DNA from: Microvirga rosea
GTDB lineage: Bacteria > Pseudomonadota > Alphaproteobacteria > Rhizobiales > Beijerinckiaceae
NCBI RefSeq assembly: GCF_020595095.1
Contig: NZ_JAJDOP010000002.1
Location: 186,001 to 250,000, forward strand
Reading direction: 5' to 3'
Length of the DNA: 64,000 nt
The position numbers were made by a program, and so were the translations under genes. Shown here in pieces: positions 8,983-17,056 of this stretch. Positions within the stretch are counted from its first letter, which is position 1, and each line of letters opens with the position of its first letter. The notes under the pieces were generated by a model, which was not told where the DNA came from, ran no database searches, and worked only from the letters and a program-made list of their open reading frames with translations.

Positions 8983-9203
8983 AGAGCGATCGGTTGCTTC
9001 CTGCCAGGCGCATTTCCAGCCTGCTCTTCGCCGCAAGCCATCATCGGCAAAGGGAAACCCGTCTGCTTGGAGAATCTAAAGGTGGCAGCTTGCAACCGTG
9101 CAGAAAAACCGGACACTCGTTGTGGATGCTGTCGAATTGGCCCGGGTTCAATCGACATTGGTGTGTCAGCCCAGTCCGGGCTGCCCACATCAGGAGAACA
9201 GCC

Positions 9204-9545
9204 TTGAAATACATGCTCATGATCTATCGCGACGAAGCAGCCTTCGCTCCCGGCCAAACGAGCGGCGCCCATTCCGGCGCTTACATTGCGTACGCGGATG
9301 CCCTTAAGGCAGCAGGCGTCCTGATCGGGGGGGACCGCCTCCAGCCGTCGTCAACGGCCAGCACCCTGCGGGCCGGCGATGGGGCACCCGAAATCCTCGA
9401 TGGACCCTATGCCGACACGAAAGAGCAGTTCGGCGGCTTTTACATCATCGATGTCCCCGATCTTGACGCGGCCCTGCAATGGGCGGCTCGATGCCCTGCT
9501 ACGACGCAGGGTGCCGTCGAGGTCCGTCCGATGTGGGTCGTCTGA
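9204..9545 (+). CDS. YCII/DGPF-domain protein partnered with an ECF42 sigma factor
   Basis: A 113-residue YCII-related protein. It opens with KYMLMIYRDE, typical of the family, and carries the DGPY variant of the DGPF motif (EILDGPYADTKEQFGGF). Its start is TTG at 9204 with AGGAG seven bases upstream. No ATG would preserve the conserved first residues. It sits 4 bp before the sigma-factor gene at 9550. YCII genes are the standard neighbours and presumed regulon of ECF42 sigma factors. The molecular role of the DGPF proteins is not established. Since the partner sigma gene is broken, expression may be altered. Confidence 0.88.
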   Translation: MKYMLMIYRDEAAFAPGQTSGAHSGAYIAYADALKAAGVLIGGDRLQPSSTASTLRAGDGAPEILDGPYADTKEQFGGFYIIDVPDLDAALQWAARCPATTQGAVEVRPMWVV

Positions 9546-9549
9546 CGGT

Positions 9550-10860
9550 ATGGGCGCGACCAGTCGCGCTTCGCAGGCCAGGGAGGCGGCAGAACGGGTC
9601 GCCAGGCACTCCTACGGCAAACTGGTCGCCTACCTCTCCGCCCGAACCCGGGACATCGCGGGGGCCGAGGACGCCTTGTCCGAAGCCTTCGCGGCCGCCC
9701 TCGACCAGTGGGATGCCGTTGGCATCCCGGCCAACCCGGAGGCATGGCTCCTGACCGTCGCCCGTCGGCGAATGGTCGATACGGCACGGCAGAGGGAAAC
9801 CCGAGCAGGCGCGGCCGAACACCTCAAGCTGCTCGCAGACGAACTGCGGGACGCTGGCGAGGGCTCGGACATCCCCGATGAGCGCCTGCGGCTGATGTTC
9901 GCCTGCGCCCATCCGGCCATCGACCGCCAGATCCGAAGCCCCCTCATCCTTCAGACGGTCCTCGGCTTCGATGCCGCTACGATTGCAGGCTGTTACCTGG
10001 TCTCCCCGACCACGATGGGGCAGCGCCTTGTCCGAGCCAAGACCAAGATCAAGCAGGCCGGGATCGCCTTTCGGCTGCCGGAGCACCTGGAGATGCCTGA
10101 GCGGCTCGACGCCGTGCTGGAGGCGATCTATGCGGCCTTCACGGAAGGTTGGTCCGATCCTGCGGGAACGGAACAGCGCCGAAGGGAGCTCGCGCAAGAG
10201 GCGCTCTGGCTCGGCCGACTGGTCGCGAGGCTTCTGCCTGATGAACCCGAGGTGCTTGGCCTGCTCGCCCTCATGCTTCACCTTGAGGCGCGCCGACGCG
10301 CGCGTCGCGACCACCAGGGCGGCTATATTCCCCTGAATGACCAGGATCCGTCCAAGTGGGACACCATGCTCATCGCCGAGGCCGAGGACATTCTGCTCGG
10401 TGCAAGCCATAGGGGCCGGATCGGTCGCTATCAGCTCGAGGCGGCCGTGCAATCCGCCCATGCGATCCGGCGGTTCGGCCGGGCTCCGGACTGGACAGTG
10501 TTGTAAACCCTGTACGACGCGCTCCTGGCGATTACCGGTTCCCCCGTTGTGGCCATCAACCGCGCGATGGTGATCGCAGAAGCCCGGAGCCCTGAGGACG
10601 GGTTGGCTGTCCTATGCGAAGTCGACAACGATCATCGCCTGTCCCAATACCAGCCTTATTGGGCCGCCCGAGCGGAACTCCTGGCCCGCTGCGGACAAGC
10701 AGCAGTGGCCGATCAGGCCTATGCATGCGCAATCAGGCTGGAACCCGACCCGAGCGTTCGCCGCTTCCTGCAAGCTCGAAGAGAACGCATTTCGACTGCA
10801 TCTGCCGCTATTGGGCCGAGCGGCGCGGTCGCCTCACCCAAGCCTCGTCGCTTTTTATGA
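9550..10860 (+). pseudogene. ECF42-type sigma factor, split by an in-frame TAA
   Basis: A 436-codon gene for an ECF sigma factor with the long C-terminal extension typical of group ECF42 (DUF6596/TPR-like). The sigma-2 region is about residues 15-85 (ending ARRRMVDTARQ) and sigma-4 about 110-165 (ILQTVLGFDAATIAGCYLVSP). The extension follows. Codon 319 is TAA (10504-10506), after APDWTVL. The same frame then continues with TLYDALLAITGSPVVAINRA and QYQPYWAARAELLARCG, which are conserved in the family, up to the stop at 10860. A single nonsense change explains this. The 318-residue product keeps both DNA/RNAP-binding regions but loses the distal part of the extension, which is reported as needed for activity in ECF42. 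Confidence 0.85.
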
Positions 10861-11284
10861 TCGCAAACGGGAAAATGCCCCGCTCGTTTAGGCACCTGCC
10901 CGACTCTTGATGGTTTTTGCTTCCGAATGCCGCTCTGAATTCTCGTTCAATGCACGTTCCGTCATAGTGCGAAGATGAACTGTGAGAGTTCCCATGGAAG
11001 TGCGTGCGATCGCCGGTCAGGAGCATGCAAAGGAACAAGCCCCAAACAGCGGCGGTAACGCATTCGGCACCATCGGCTCGCATATTATATCTTGTACGAC
11101 CGACTTAAACGCTGGTTTTGCAACGAGATTCAGAACCGCGCCAACCATTGAACAATCGGGGACGGCACTACGACACCGAACAGCGAACCATCAGCCGACA
11201 CCACATTCCATCACGTTTGCTTATTCGCGGATGAACGTCCCATACACACGGGTGTCACCTGGCTTGGCACCACTGGCAAGATCC
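10861..11284. other. intergenic, no recognised gene
   Basis: About 420 bp between two broken genes. I find no supported coding sequence or RNA, and the region may be degraded. Confidence 0.35.
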
Positions 11285-11533
11285 ATGAACAAAATCGATT
11301 TCAAAAAGGACCTCTCGACGATCTACACGGCGCCAACCGGCAGCTTTGCTGCCGTGAACGTACCAACTCTGCAATACATCAAGGTCGACGGAAAAGGCGA
11401 CCCAAACTGCGGGCACCGCTATAGGAACGCAATCGAATGGCTTTATTCAGTAAGCTCCGCGATGAAATTTGCGGCCAAGACAAATTGGGAAGGGACTACG
11501 TCGTTCCGCTGCTTAAAGGCCTTTGATGGGTGA
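11285..11533 (+). pseudogene. GyrI-like domain protein, 5' fragment with frameshift
   Basis: From the ATG at 11285 the product begins MNKIDFKKDLSTIYTAPTG and continues FAAVNVPTLQYIKVDGKGDPN, the usual N-terminus of a roughly 200-residue GyrI-like family. After MKFAAKT the frame slips. One frame over reads KLGRDYVVPLLKGL, which fits the conserved DYVVxPLEGLWW element, and it is then followed by a stop. The remaining two thirds of the gene are absent. It is unlikely to make a functional protein. Confidence 0.65.
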
Positions 11534-11654
11534 TGCTGTGAGCAGTCTGGATCGTGAACCGCAGCCAGGGCTGGCACGAGCGCGGAGTCGGGCACTCGGC
11601 CGCATCGATCACCGGTCGGTGGACGCGTGGCAACAGGGAGACGGGTGGCCGTGG

Positions 11655-11927
11655 TCAGGACGATTCCGGCCCAAAATCCGCCGGAGGAGGATGGGAGATG
11701 GCCCTCTCATGCCGGGCAATCGCATCCAGGATGAGTTGGCGGTGGCCCCGCCAAGTCACCATGGTCTCTTCCAGCAACCGCAGTAACTCCCTGGCCACGA
11801 CCGTGTCGTAGCCCTGCTCGGTCATTCTGCGGATCAGGGTGATCTGCTCGGCGATCCGCTGCTCGCCCCCGGAAAGATGTCGATCTGCCATGATCAGGTC
11901 TTCGCGCTCTCGTTGGAGGTCGCTCAT
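11655..11927 (-). CDS. small conserved hypothetical protein, helical
   Basis: A 90-residue, strongly charged, probably all-helical protein (REREDLIMADRHLSGGEQRI, then LLRLLEETMVTWRGHRQLIL). The pattern of ADRHxxxGExRIAEQ followed by LLRLLEETxxxxxxHRxLIL is common in small proteins of Methylobacteriaceae and related bacteria. No function is known to me. Starts at 11942 or 11927 are possible. I chose the second because the core family sequence begins there. Confidence 0.7.
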   Translation of the reverse strand: MSDLQREREDLIMADRHLSGGEQRIAEQITLIRRMTEQGYDTVVARELLRLLEETMVTWRGHRQLILDAIARHERAISHPPPADFGPESS

Positions 11928-12190
11928 GGCGCCATACCTCAACCATCAGGCGGGAGCGCGCTTATCTCTCAGCCATCAGCGCCTACGGTTCGGATCGGCT
12001 GATGGTGGAGCCAGTATGCGCCTGTTCGGGCATACGTCCAAACGCTGCAGTATCGAATGCGCCGGATGAAGTCGGGATGAGCCAAGCGGAGCCGGGGCTG
12101 CGGCGACACTCCAGCCAATCTGCCTCAGCGTGTTCATGGCCGCGGCATGTGCATCATGTCTTGGATGTGCCGGATGAGGGTGGCCGCCCC

Positions 12191-12526
12191 TTAGGACTTC
12201 GGAATGAACTGTCCGTGGTCCGGGATCTCGTCGGGATGCGGTCGGGCGTTGCCGGAGGAGATCAGCAACAGGACGTGTGGCCAGCGTCGGTAAACCTGCT
12301 CGGCGAGAGCCATGCCGTCCATCGAGCCGGGCATGTCGACGTCGGTGAACAGCACATGGACTTCGTCTGAACGCACCTCCAGCACTGCCAGGGCAACGTC
12401 CGCGTTCCCAGCCTCCAGAACCTGGAAGCCCGCCTCCTCAAGTTCATCGGCCGCCGCCATGCGCACCAGCGGCTCGTCTTCCACCAGAAGAACGACGAGA
12501 GGGGCGCCGGTTCCGGACGATCCCAT
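12191..12526 (-). CDS. single-domain response regulator, truncated by TAA
   Basis: A CheY-like receiver with the acidic pair in VEDEP, the phospho-acceptor Asp in LFTDVDMPG, the Ser switch residue (ISSG) and Lys in FIPKS. The stop TAA (12193-12191) comes one residue after that Lys. In the same frame the sequence then reads GAATLIRHIQDMMHMPRP to a TGA at 12134-12136. This is a good fifth helix of a receiver, so the original protein was probably 130 residues and a Tyr codon may have become TAA. The gene follows its sister regulator (12528-12926) with 1 bp between stop and start. Loss of helix 5 probably damages folding. Confidence 0.8.
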   Translation of the reverse strand: MGSSGTGAPLVVLLVEDEPLVRMAAADELEEAGFQVLEAGNADVALAVLEVRSDEVHVLFTDVDMPGSMDGMALAEQVYRRWPHVLLLISSGNARPHPDEIPDHGQFIPKS

Positions 12527-12527
12527 G

Positions 12528-12926
12528 TCACATCACCGGTGGCTGCGGGTCGTGGATGGCCTTCTCGGCTTGGACCAGCACGTCGAGGCCACGCCACGGC
12601 TTGGGCATGAAGGTGACGCCCTCCGGCAAATCGTCGGACATTGCGCCTGGATCGCCCGACGTGAGCACGACCCTGACCGTCGGCCAGAGCTTGCACGCAG
12701 CCTTGGCGAGCTGGACTCCGTCCATCTCGCCCGGGAGGCGAACATCGGCGAACATCATTGCCACCTCGCCACCGCGGTTCCGGAGGCAGTCCAAGGCGGC
12801 TTCCGCACTCTCGACTTCGACCACATCCAGAGGAGTCTCCTCGAGTAGGACGGCAGCGAGGGCCCGGATGTCGGGATCGTCCTCAACGATCAGCGCGAGG
12901 TGAGGTTCAGATTGCATCGCGGTCAT
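12528..12926 (-). CDS. single-domain (CheY-like) response regulator
   Basis: A 132-residue stand-alone receiver domain with no output domain. Key residues are visible: IVEDDPD (acidic pocket), MMFADVRLPG (phospho-Asp), VLTSG (Ser/Thr switch) and FMPKPW (conserved Lys). It overlaps the NepR-like small gene upstream by 20 bp, and the second receiver gene follows immediately, so the three form one minus-strand operon. Such lone receivers act as phosphate relays or by binding partners. No histidine kinase is in the window. Confidence 0.9.
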   Translation of the reverse strand: MTAMQSEPHLALIVEDDPDIRALAAVLLEETPLDVVEVESAEAALDCLRNRGGEVAMMFADVRLPGEMDGVQLAKAACKLWPTVRVVLTSGDPGAMSDDLPEGVTFMPKPWRGLDVLVQAEKAIHDPQPPVM

Positions 12927-13104
12927 GGTCGCCTTTCCCGATTTTCATCTGCCGGAGAATGGCAACGAGTGGTTCAGGGATCGGAGCCTCGGGCACGTCT
13001 CTGTAGGTCTCGGCGAATGCGCGAGCGATCATGAAGGTGGCAACATCCGGATGGACGTCGTTGATATGGAGCAGGCGCACGTCGCCTGAGGCGTCGTGGG
13101 ACAT
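12907..13104 (-). CDS. small NepR-like protein
   Basis: A 65-residue protein starting at ATG 13104 (AAGGAG seven bases upstream). The second half, MIARAFAETYRDVPEAPIPE followed by PLVAILRQM, resembles the core of NepR anti-sigma factors of the alphaproteobacterial general stress response (a helix ending in Y-x-x-V, then a PxP turn and a second helix). It heads an operon with two receiver proteins. A NepR-like role is inference; there is no phyR or ecfG gene in the window. It could equally be an unrelated small protein. Confidence 0.55.
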   Translation of the reverse strand: MSHDASGDVRLLHINDVHPDVATFMIARAFAETYRDVPEAPIPEPLVAILRQMKIGKGDHDRDAI

Positions 13105-13160
13105 CGGCACTCTCCTTGGGTACGCTCGGCGAGCCCATCGCGGGTGCTCACACCACCCTG

Positions 13161-13178
13161 GACTAACATACGTTAGTC
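13161..13178. promoter_or_regulatory. perfect palindrome upstream of the NepR-like/receiver operon
   Basis: GACTAAC-ATAC-GTTAGTC is a perfect 7+4+7 inverted repeat, 57 bp before the small gene's start and 125 bp before arsR. Its size and place suggest a regulator-binding site. The regulator is unknown. Confidence 0.45.
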
Positions 13179-13241
13179 GAGTGAACCGGTGATCTGGCCA
13201 CAGGTTTCAGCGTGGCGGCAAAATATCCGTGCACCGTAAGG

Positions 13242-13263
13242 TATTTCGATAAATCTAGAAATA
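13242..13263. promoter_or_regulatory. putative ArsR operator
   Basis: TATTTC-N10-GAAATA is an inverted repeat in AT-rich DNA 40 bp before the arsR start codon, where ArsR/SmtB repressors commonly bind. A related sequence, TTCGATA followed by GGAAATA, recurs downstream of arsR near 13639-13657. Confidence 0.5.
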
Positions 13264-13302
13264 TCAGTTGACGAGCGATTCAGAAATCCGCTTGCTACTT
13301 CC

Positions 13303-13620
13303 ATGAATGTCGAACAAGCAGCCAGGCAACTCGAAGCGCTCGGGAACGTCACCCGGCTCCAGATCTACCGAACGCTGGTGCGGGCCGGAGCGGCTGGCCT
13401 GCCGGTCGGGCAGATCCAGGATCGCCTTGGCATCCCACCGTCGACGCTGTCGCACCATCTCCAGCGGCTCCTGCTGACCGGGCTGGTGACCCAGGAGCGG
13501 CAGGCCACCACCCTAATCTGCCGGGCCAGCGATCCGCCGATGAACAGCCTCATCGGCTTCCTGGCTGACGAGTGCTGCGCCGACGCCGGCTGCTCGACCC
13601 AGGCGGAGAATGCTGCGTGA
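13303..13620 (+). CDS. ArsR/SmtB-family transcriptional repressor
   Basis: A 105-residue winged-helix repressor: MNVEQAARQLEALGNVTRLQ at the N-terminus and a recognition helix in PPSTLSHHLQRLLLTGLV. A Cys cluster (DECCADAGC, near residues 89-97) close to the C-terminus could bind arsenite or another soft metal. No arsenic resistance gene follows. Downstream is only a broken DUF1127 gene, so any regulon partner next door has been lost or was never arsenic-related. Confidence 0.9.
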   Translation: MNVEQAARQLEALGNVTRLQIYRTLVRAGAAGLPVGQIQDRLGIPPSTLSHHLQRLLLTGLVTQERQATTLICRASDPPMNSLIGFLADECCADAGCSTQAENAA

Positions 13621-13672
13621 TTTATTTTTACCCAGTACTTCGATACTGCCGGAAATAAGAAAGGATACGCAA

Positions 13673-13850
13673 ATGCCTGGCTTCATCTCGTTCGTCGCCT
13701 CCCTCACCCGTGGCCCGGAACCGTCGCCAGATTGCCACCCTTGGTGAATGGGATGACCATCTCCTGCGCGAGACAGGCTTCCAGCGGGCGGATGTCCTCA
13801 CCGTCCTGGCCCAGCCCCGTCACCGCGATCCCTTGCGGATGCTCAAGATC
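13673..13850 (+). pseudogene. DUF1127 (YjiS-like) small protein, frameshifted
   Basis: From ATG 13673 (AAAGGA upstream) the frame reads MPGFISFVASLTR. It then slips into ARNRRQIATLGEWDDHLLRE and TGFQRADV, ending RDPLRML. Together these make a DUF1127 protein (small Arg-rich protein with the LxxLDDxxLRDxGxxRxDV core). A single indel near 13710 separates the two parts. The gene then runs into repeat copy 2 without its own clear stop. It lies where an ArsR-controlled gene would be expected. Confidence 0.6.
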
Positions 13851-13923
13851 ATAGGATGCAACGGCGGCGTGCTCGTCGAGCGCGTACGCGACGGCTTCGC
13901 CCCTCGCCCCGCCTTCCACAGCA

Positions 13924-14200
13924 TTCAGGCCGCATCCTTGCGCTCGCTGCGGGGTACGATTTGCAGAGCCCCGTCCGGCAAGGGACGCTGCAAGTTCAGA
14001 GCCTCGTCCGCTTTTCTCGCCAGCCGTGAAGGTGTTGAGCCGGCACACGCCTTTATGGCGATCCTGGACCCGGATGTGCGCCGGGGCGTTTGTTAATCTT
14101 GCGAAGGCTGCTGCCGACGATTCCCAAGCGCCTCATGACACAGAGTGAGCACGCTCGCTAAGAGGGCTTCACCCGCAAGCCGCGATGTGTGAGATCTCTT
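13924..14200. repeat. dispersed composite repeat, copy 2 (SRAP 3' end plus regulator 3' end)
   Basis: The left part on the minus strand reads as the C-terminus of an SRAP/YedK protein (EALNLQRPLPDGALQIVPR). The right part on the plus strand reads as the C-terminus of a small regulator (REGVEPAHAFMAILDPDVRR, then a frameshift to VNLAKAAADDSQ). The same junction occurs in copy 3 (16525-16850). The sequence from 14201 to 14278 holds no gene. Confidence 0.65.
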
Positions 14201-14278
14201 CGCAATCTTTGAAGAATGCGGTTCTGGATCGAACCGCGGCCTCGGATCCCGTACAAACGGATCACCTCAGGTCATTTA

Positions 14279-15040
14279 TCAGAAGCGAATTGGCCGCCCA
14301 TCCCAAGCAAAGAACCGCCCGGTTTGCGCTGGCGTCAGGGTATTCGTGACCGTGAGAAGCCGCTTTGCGGAGTCGACCGGTGAGAGGATCTTGTTGATTT
14401 CAATGCCGGCTCGAAAGGGGCGGCTGAGACGTGTATCAACGGTTCCCGGGTGCAGAGCTACACAGATAGCTTCAGGCCTCTGGCGACGAACTTCAATCGC
14501 AAAGGTTCGAATGAACTGGTTCAGCGCCGCTTTCGATGCACGATAGCCGTACCACCCCCCAAGCTGGTTATCTTCGATGCTGCCGACGCGTGCAGAGAGC
14601 ACAGCAAAGACACTTTTGCCCGCTTTCGGCAAAAGCGGCAGCATATGCTTGCCCACGAGAGCAGGGCCAATCGCATTGATGCGAAAGATCTTAAGGAGAT
14701 GCTCCGGATCAAGGCTGCGATAGGTTTTCTCGGGCTGGAGGGCGGCGTCGTGAAGGAATCCGGTCGCGACTAGGATGAAGCGCAAGGGAGCGCCTTCGAT
14801 AAGCTCCTTGGCTCTGGCAGCAATGCTCGCCTCGTTCTCGATATCGATTCTTCCCACATGCACACCCGGCGAGCGCTTGTCGGTTACCGTGCGGGAAAAC
14901 GCGTGAACGGCTTCGAACCCTTCAGACACAAGAAGGTCCGTGACGGCAGATCCGATGCCACCGGACGCGCCAATGACAAGGGCACGGGCCGGTCGCTCGA
15001 GGCTGTTCAGGAGCAGCGAACTTGAGTCGCCTGGACGCAT
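14279..15040 (-). CDS. short-chain dehydrogenase/reductase (C-factor-like)
   Basis: A 253-residue SDR with the Rossmann motif ALVIGASGGIGSAV near the N-terminus, the NAD(P)-loop INAIGP, catalytic Ser in VLSARVGSI and the YGYRASKAALNQ active site (Tyr-x3-Lys). The C-terminal HPGTVDTRLSRPF segment fits the CsgA/C-factor-like subgroup. I start at MRPGDSSS (15040), since the upstream extension is Arg/Cys-rich and unlike the family. It is cytoplasmic. The substrate is unknown. The fasciclin gene upstream has its own terminator in between. Confidence 0.9.
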   Translation of the reverse strand: MRPGDSSSLLLNSLERPARALVIGASGGIGSAVTDLLVSEGFEAVHAFSRTVTDKRSPGVHVGRIDIENEASIAARAKELIEGAPLRFILVATGFLHDAALQPEKTYRSLDPEHLLKIFRINAIGPALVGKHMLPLLPKAGKSVFAVLSARVGSIEDNQLGGWYGYRASKAALNQFIRTFAIEVRRQRPEAICVALHPGTVDTRLSRPFRAGIEINKILSPVDSAKRLLTVTNTLTPAQTGRFFAWDGRPIRF

Positions 15041-15131
15041 TGCGATCCTCTGTTCTTCCCGGCACGCGCCCATTGCTGAATGCTGCGTGCGGGCGGCATC
15101 GCGAACTGAGCCGCAACAGCACCAAGGCGCC

Positions 15132-15170
15132 AAAAGAAGAAGCCTGGAGCACCGGAGGGATGCTCCAGGC
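15132..15170 (-). terminator. rho-independent terminator after the fasciclin gene
   Basis: The stem GCCTGGAGCA/TGCTCCAGGC (15142-15151 with 15161-15170) has a 9-base loop. On the minus strand it is followed by the T-rich TTCTTCTTTT. It lies 8 bp past the fasciclin stop codon. Confidence 0.85.
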
Positions 15171-15177
15171 CGCAAGA

Positions 15178-15678
15178 TCAGTTGTTCGGTGGAAGGATCA
15201 CGGTATCGACGACATGAATGACGCCGTTCGAAGCCGCGATATCTGTCTGAGTGACATTGGCATCGTTGATCATGACGCCCGAGCCTTTCGTGCTTATTCT
15301 CAGGGCCTTGCCGTTCACCGTTTTCGCTTCCTTGATCTTGACGACATCAGCCGCCGTCACCCGCCCGGGAACGACGTGATAGGTCAGGATTGCGGTAAGC
15401 TTGTCTTTATTCTCCGGCTTTAGAAGGTTCTCGACCGTTCCGGCAGGCAGCTTAGCGAAGGCTGCATCGGTGGGCGCGAAGACCGTGAATGGGCCTGAGC
15501 CCTTGAGCGTAGAGACGAGACCCGCTTCATTGAGTGCGGCCGCAAGAGTCTTGAACTGGCCGGCTGCGGCGGCCGTTTGGACGATGTCCTGGTCGGCTGC
15601 GCGAGCATCATTGCCGGCAGCCACAAGGCCTAGAGCCGCAACAGTCGCGATCACCAAACTCCTGATTTCGAATTTCAT
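15178..15678 (-). CDS. secreted fasciclin (FAS1) domain protein
   Basis: A 166-residue protein with an N-terminal signal peptide (cleavage likely after NDARA) and one complete FAS1 domain. The two conserved boxes are visible: [17 protein letters not shown] (H1) and the [14 protein letters not shown] end (H2), with [10 protein letters not shown] between. FAS1 domains mediate adhesion or carbohydrate binding at the cell surface. AAGGAG precedes the ATG. It is divergent from the XRE-cupin regulator, which may control it through the shared 195-bp intergenic region. Confidence 0.94.
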   Translation of the reverse strand: MKFEIRSLVIATVAALGLVAAGNDARAADQDIVQTAAAAGQFKTLAAALNEAGLVSTLKGSGPFTVFAPTDAAFAKLPAGTVENLLKPENKDKLTAILTYHVVPGRVTAADVVKIKEAKTVNGKALRISTKGSGVMINDANVTQTDIAASNGVIHVVDTVILPPNN

Positions 15679-15759
15679 TGTTCATGCTCCTTGCACGGGA
15701 TGGCTCGGTCGCTCAGCGGCGACCGCGGAGAACCATTACGCTGGCCTCGGCTATTATCA

Positions 15760-15846
15760 TTTCATGAAAAACTCTTTGAACGTTACTCACATTTTCGTGA
15801 CATGAACATTGATTTTCTTGACATGAAAAATGCCGTCGCTTTAATT
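15760..15846 (+). promoter_or_regulatory. promoter with repeated operator motif between fasciclin and XRE-cupin genes
   Basis: TTGACA (15818-15823) and TTAATT (15841-15846) with a 17-bp spacer make a good sigma-70-type promoter for the regulator. TTTTCGTGACATGAA (15793-15807) and TTTTCTTGACATGAA (15813-15827) are direct repeats 20 bp apart, and TTTCATGAAA (15760-15769) is a third, palindromic variant. The second overlaps the -35 element, as expected for an autorepressor site. Confidence 0.65.
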
Positions 15847-15872
15847 GATCCAAGAGAAAACGGAGGCGCAAA

Positions 15873-16457
15873 ATGCTGTCGGAGACGCTGGCTGCCGGGC
15901 TGGGGCAATACGAGATCGGCCGCAAGATACGTGTGCTGCGCCAGAGTAAGAAGCTTGGCCTCGTGCAACTCGGAGAGCATACGAGCCTGTCGCCGGCTCT
16001 GCTCTCGAAGATCGAGCGCGGGCAGATCATCCCGACGTTGCCGACCCTGCTGCGCATTGCTCTTGTGTTCGGCGTTGGTCTCGATCATTTCTTTGCCGAA
16101 ACGTCCGACCGACCCAAGGTCGCGGTGGTCCGCAAGTCGGAAAGGTTGCGCTTACCGGACCGTCCTGGGGAGCAAGTGCCGTCCTACTTCTTTGAGAGCC
16201 TCGATTTCCCCGTCGCCGATCGCAAATTGCAGGCGTTCCTTGCGGAATTTCCGGCGTCGTCGAAGGAATCGAAGCCGCACCAGCACAACGGCGCGGAACT
16301 GGTCTACGTGCTCAAGGGGCGGCTCACCATCAACATTGCAGACGGCGACTTCGTCCTTAGCGAGGGTGACGCCATCTATTTCGACTCTAGCGCGCCGCAC
16401 AGCTACAGGTGCGAGGAACGCACTCCATGCTCGGCCATCGTGGTGACGACGCCGTGA
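15873..16457 (+). CDS. XRE-family regulator with C-terminal cupin domain
   Basis: A 194-residue regulator. The helix-turn-helix is at residues about 14-68 (IRVLRQSKKLGLVQLGEHTS and LSPALLSKIERGQIIPTLPT). The cupin_2 ligand domain is about 115-190, with the metal-ligand pattern HQHNGAELVYVLKGRL and SAPHSYRCEE. PuuR-type relatives control catabolic or stress genes in response to small molecules. GGAGG lies eight bases before the ATG. It is divergent from the fasciclin gene, with repeated operator-like motifs in between. Confidence 0.92.
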   Translation: MLSETLAAGLGQYEIGRKIRVLRQSKKLGLVQLGEHTSLSPALLSKIERGQIIPTLPTLLRIALVFGVGLDHFFAETSDRPKVAVVRKSERLRLPDRPGEQVPSYFFESLDFPVADRKLQAFLAEFPASSKESKPHQHNGAELVYVLKGRLTINIADGDFVLSEGDAIYFDSSAPHSYRCEERTPCSAIVVTTP

Positions 16458-16524
16458 GGTTCAGCGCTCAACACTCATGCTGCACGGGTGCACCCATAGC
16501 ATCGGGCAAGGAGCCGACATTGTG

Positions 16525-16850
16525 GTCAGGCTGCGTCCTTCCGCTCGCTGCGGGCGACGATTTGGAGAGTTCCATCGGGTAAGGGCCGCTGAAGCTTCAT
16601 GGCCTCCTAGAGACGCCCCATTCATCGACGGGCGGAGCCACGGCGCTTCTCGCCTTCCGAGAAGGTGTCGAGCTGGCGCAGGCCTTTATGGCGATCAGGA
16701 GCCCAGATGTCCTGCGGGCGTTCGTTAATCGTGCGAAGACAGCAGCTGAAGATGCCCAGGCTTTTCACGAGACAGGATGGGGCCTGCCGCCGCGAGCGCT
16801 TCACCCGCAGCCTACGAAATGTGTGTCTCCTCCCCACCTCTGACGGGCGT
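16525..16850. repeat. dispersed composite repeat, copy 3
   Basis: The left part on the minus strand reads MKLQRPLPDGTLQIVARSER, the C-terminus of an SRAP/YedK protein. The right part on the plus strand reads LLAFREGVELAQAFMAIRSP, then VLRAFVNRAKTAAEDAQAF, the C-terminus of a small regulator. It matches copy 2 across the junction and copy 1 on its right part. The remainder of 16458-17056 has no supported gene. Confidence 0.65.
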
Positions 16851-17056
16851 CAGCGTTCGCCCCATTCCTGACCTTGTCCTAAGAAGGGAGATAGCAGGTT
16901 CGTCCTCGCGGACAATCCCCGTTGCCATTGGATTACATGCCTCGAGAAATGTTTGGCCAGCCGCGTTCCAAGCTGGATGTCGCGGCTTCTTCTCCTAATG
17001 TCCGGAGCGGTCGAAGGAGTGGGTGGTTTGTCTCAAGGCCACCGGCAGGACGCCAA

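Noticed and set aside
8161-9036. 291-codon minus-strand frame opposite DUF2270
   Set aside because: The plus strand encodes a recognisable DUF2270 protein with a ribosome site; the minus frame is a high-GC shadow.
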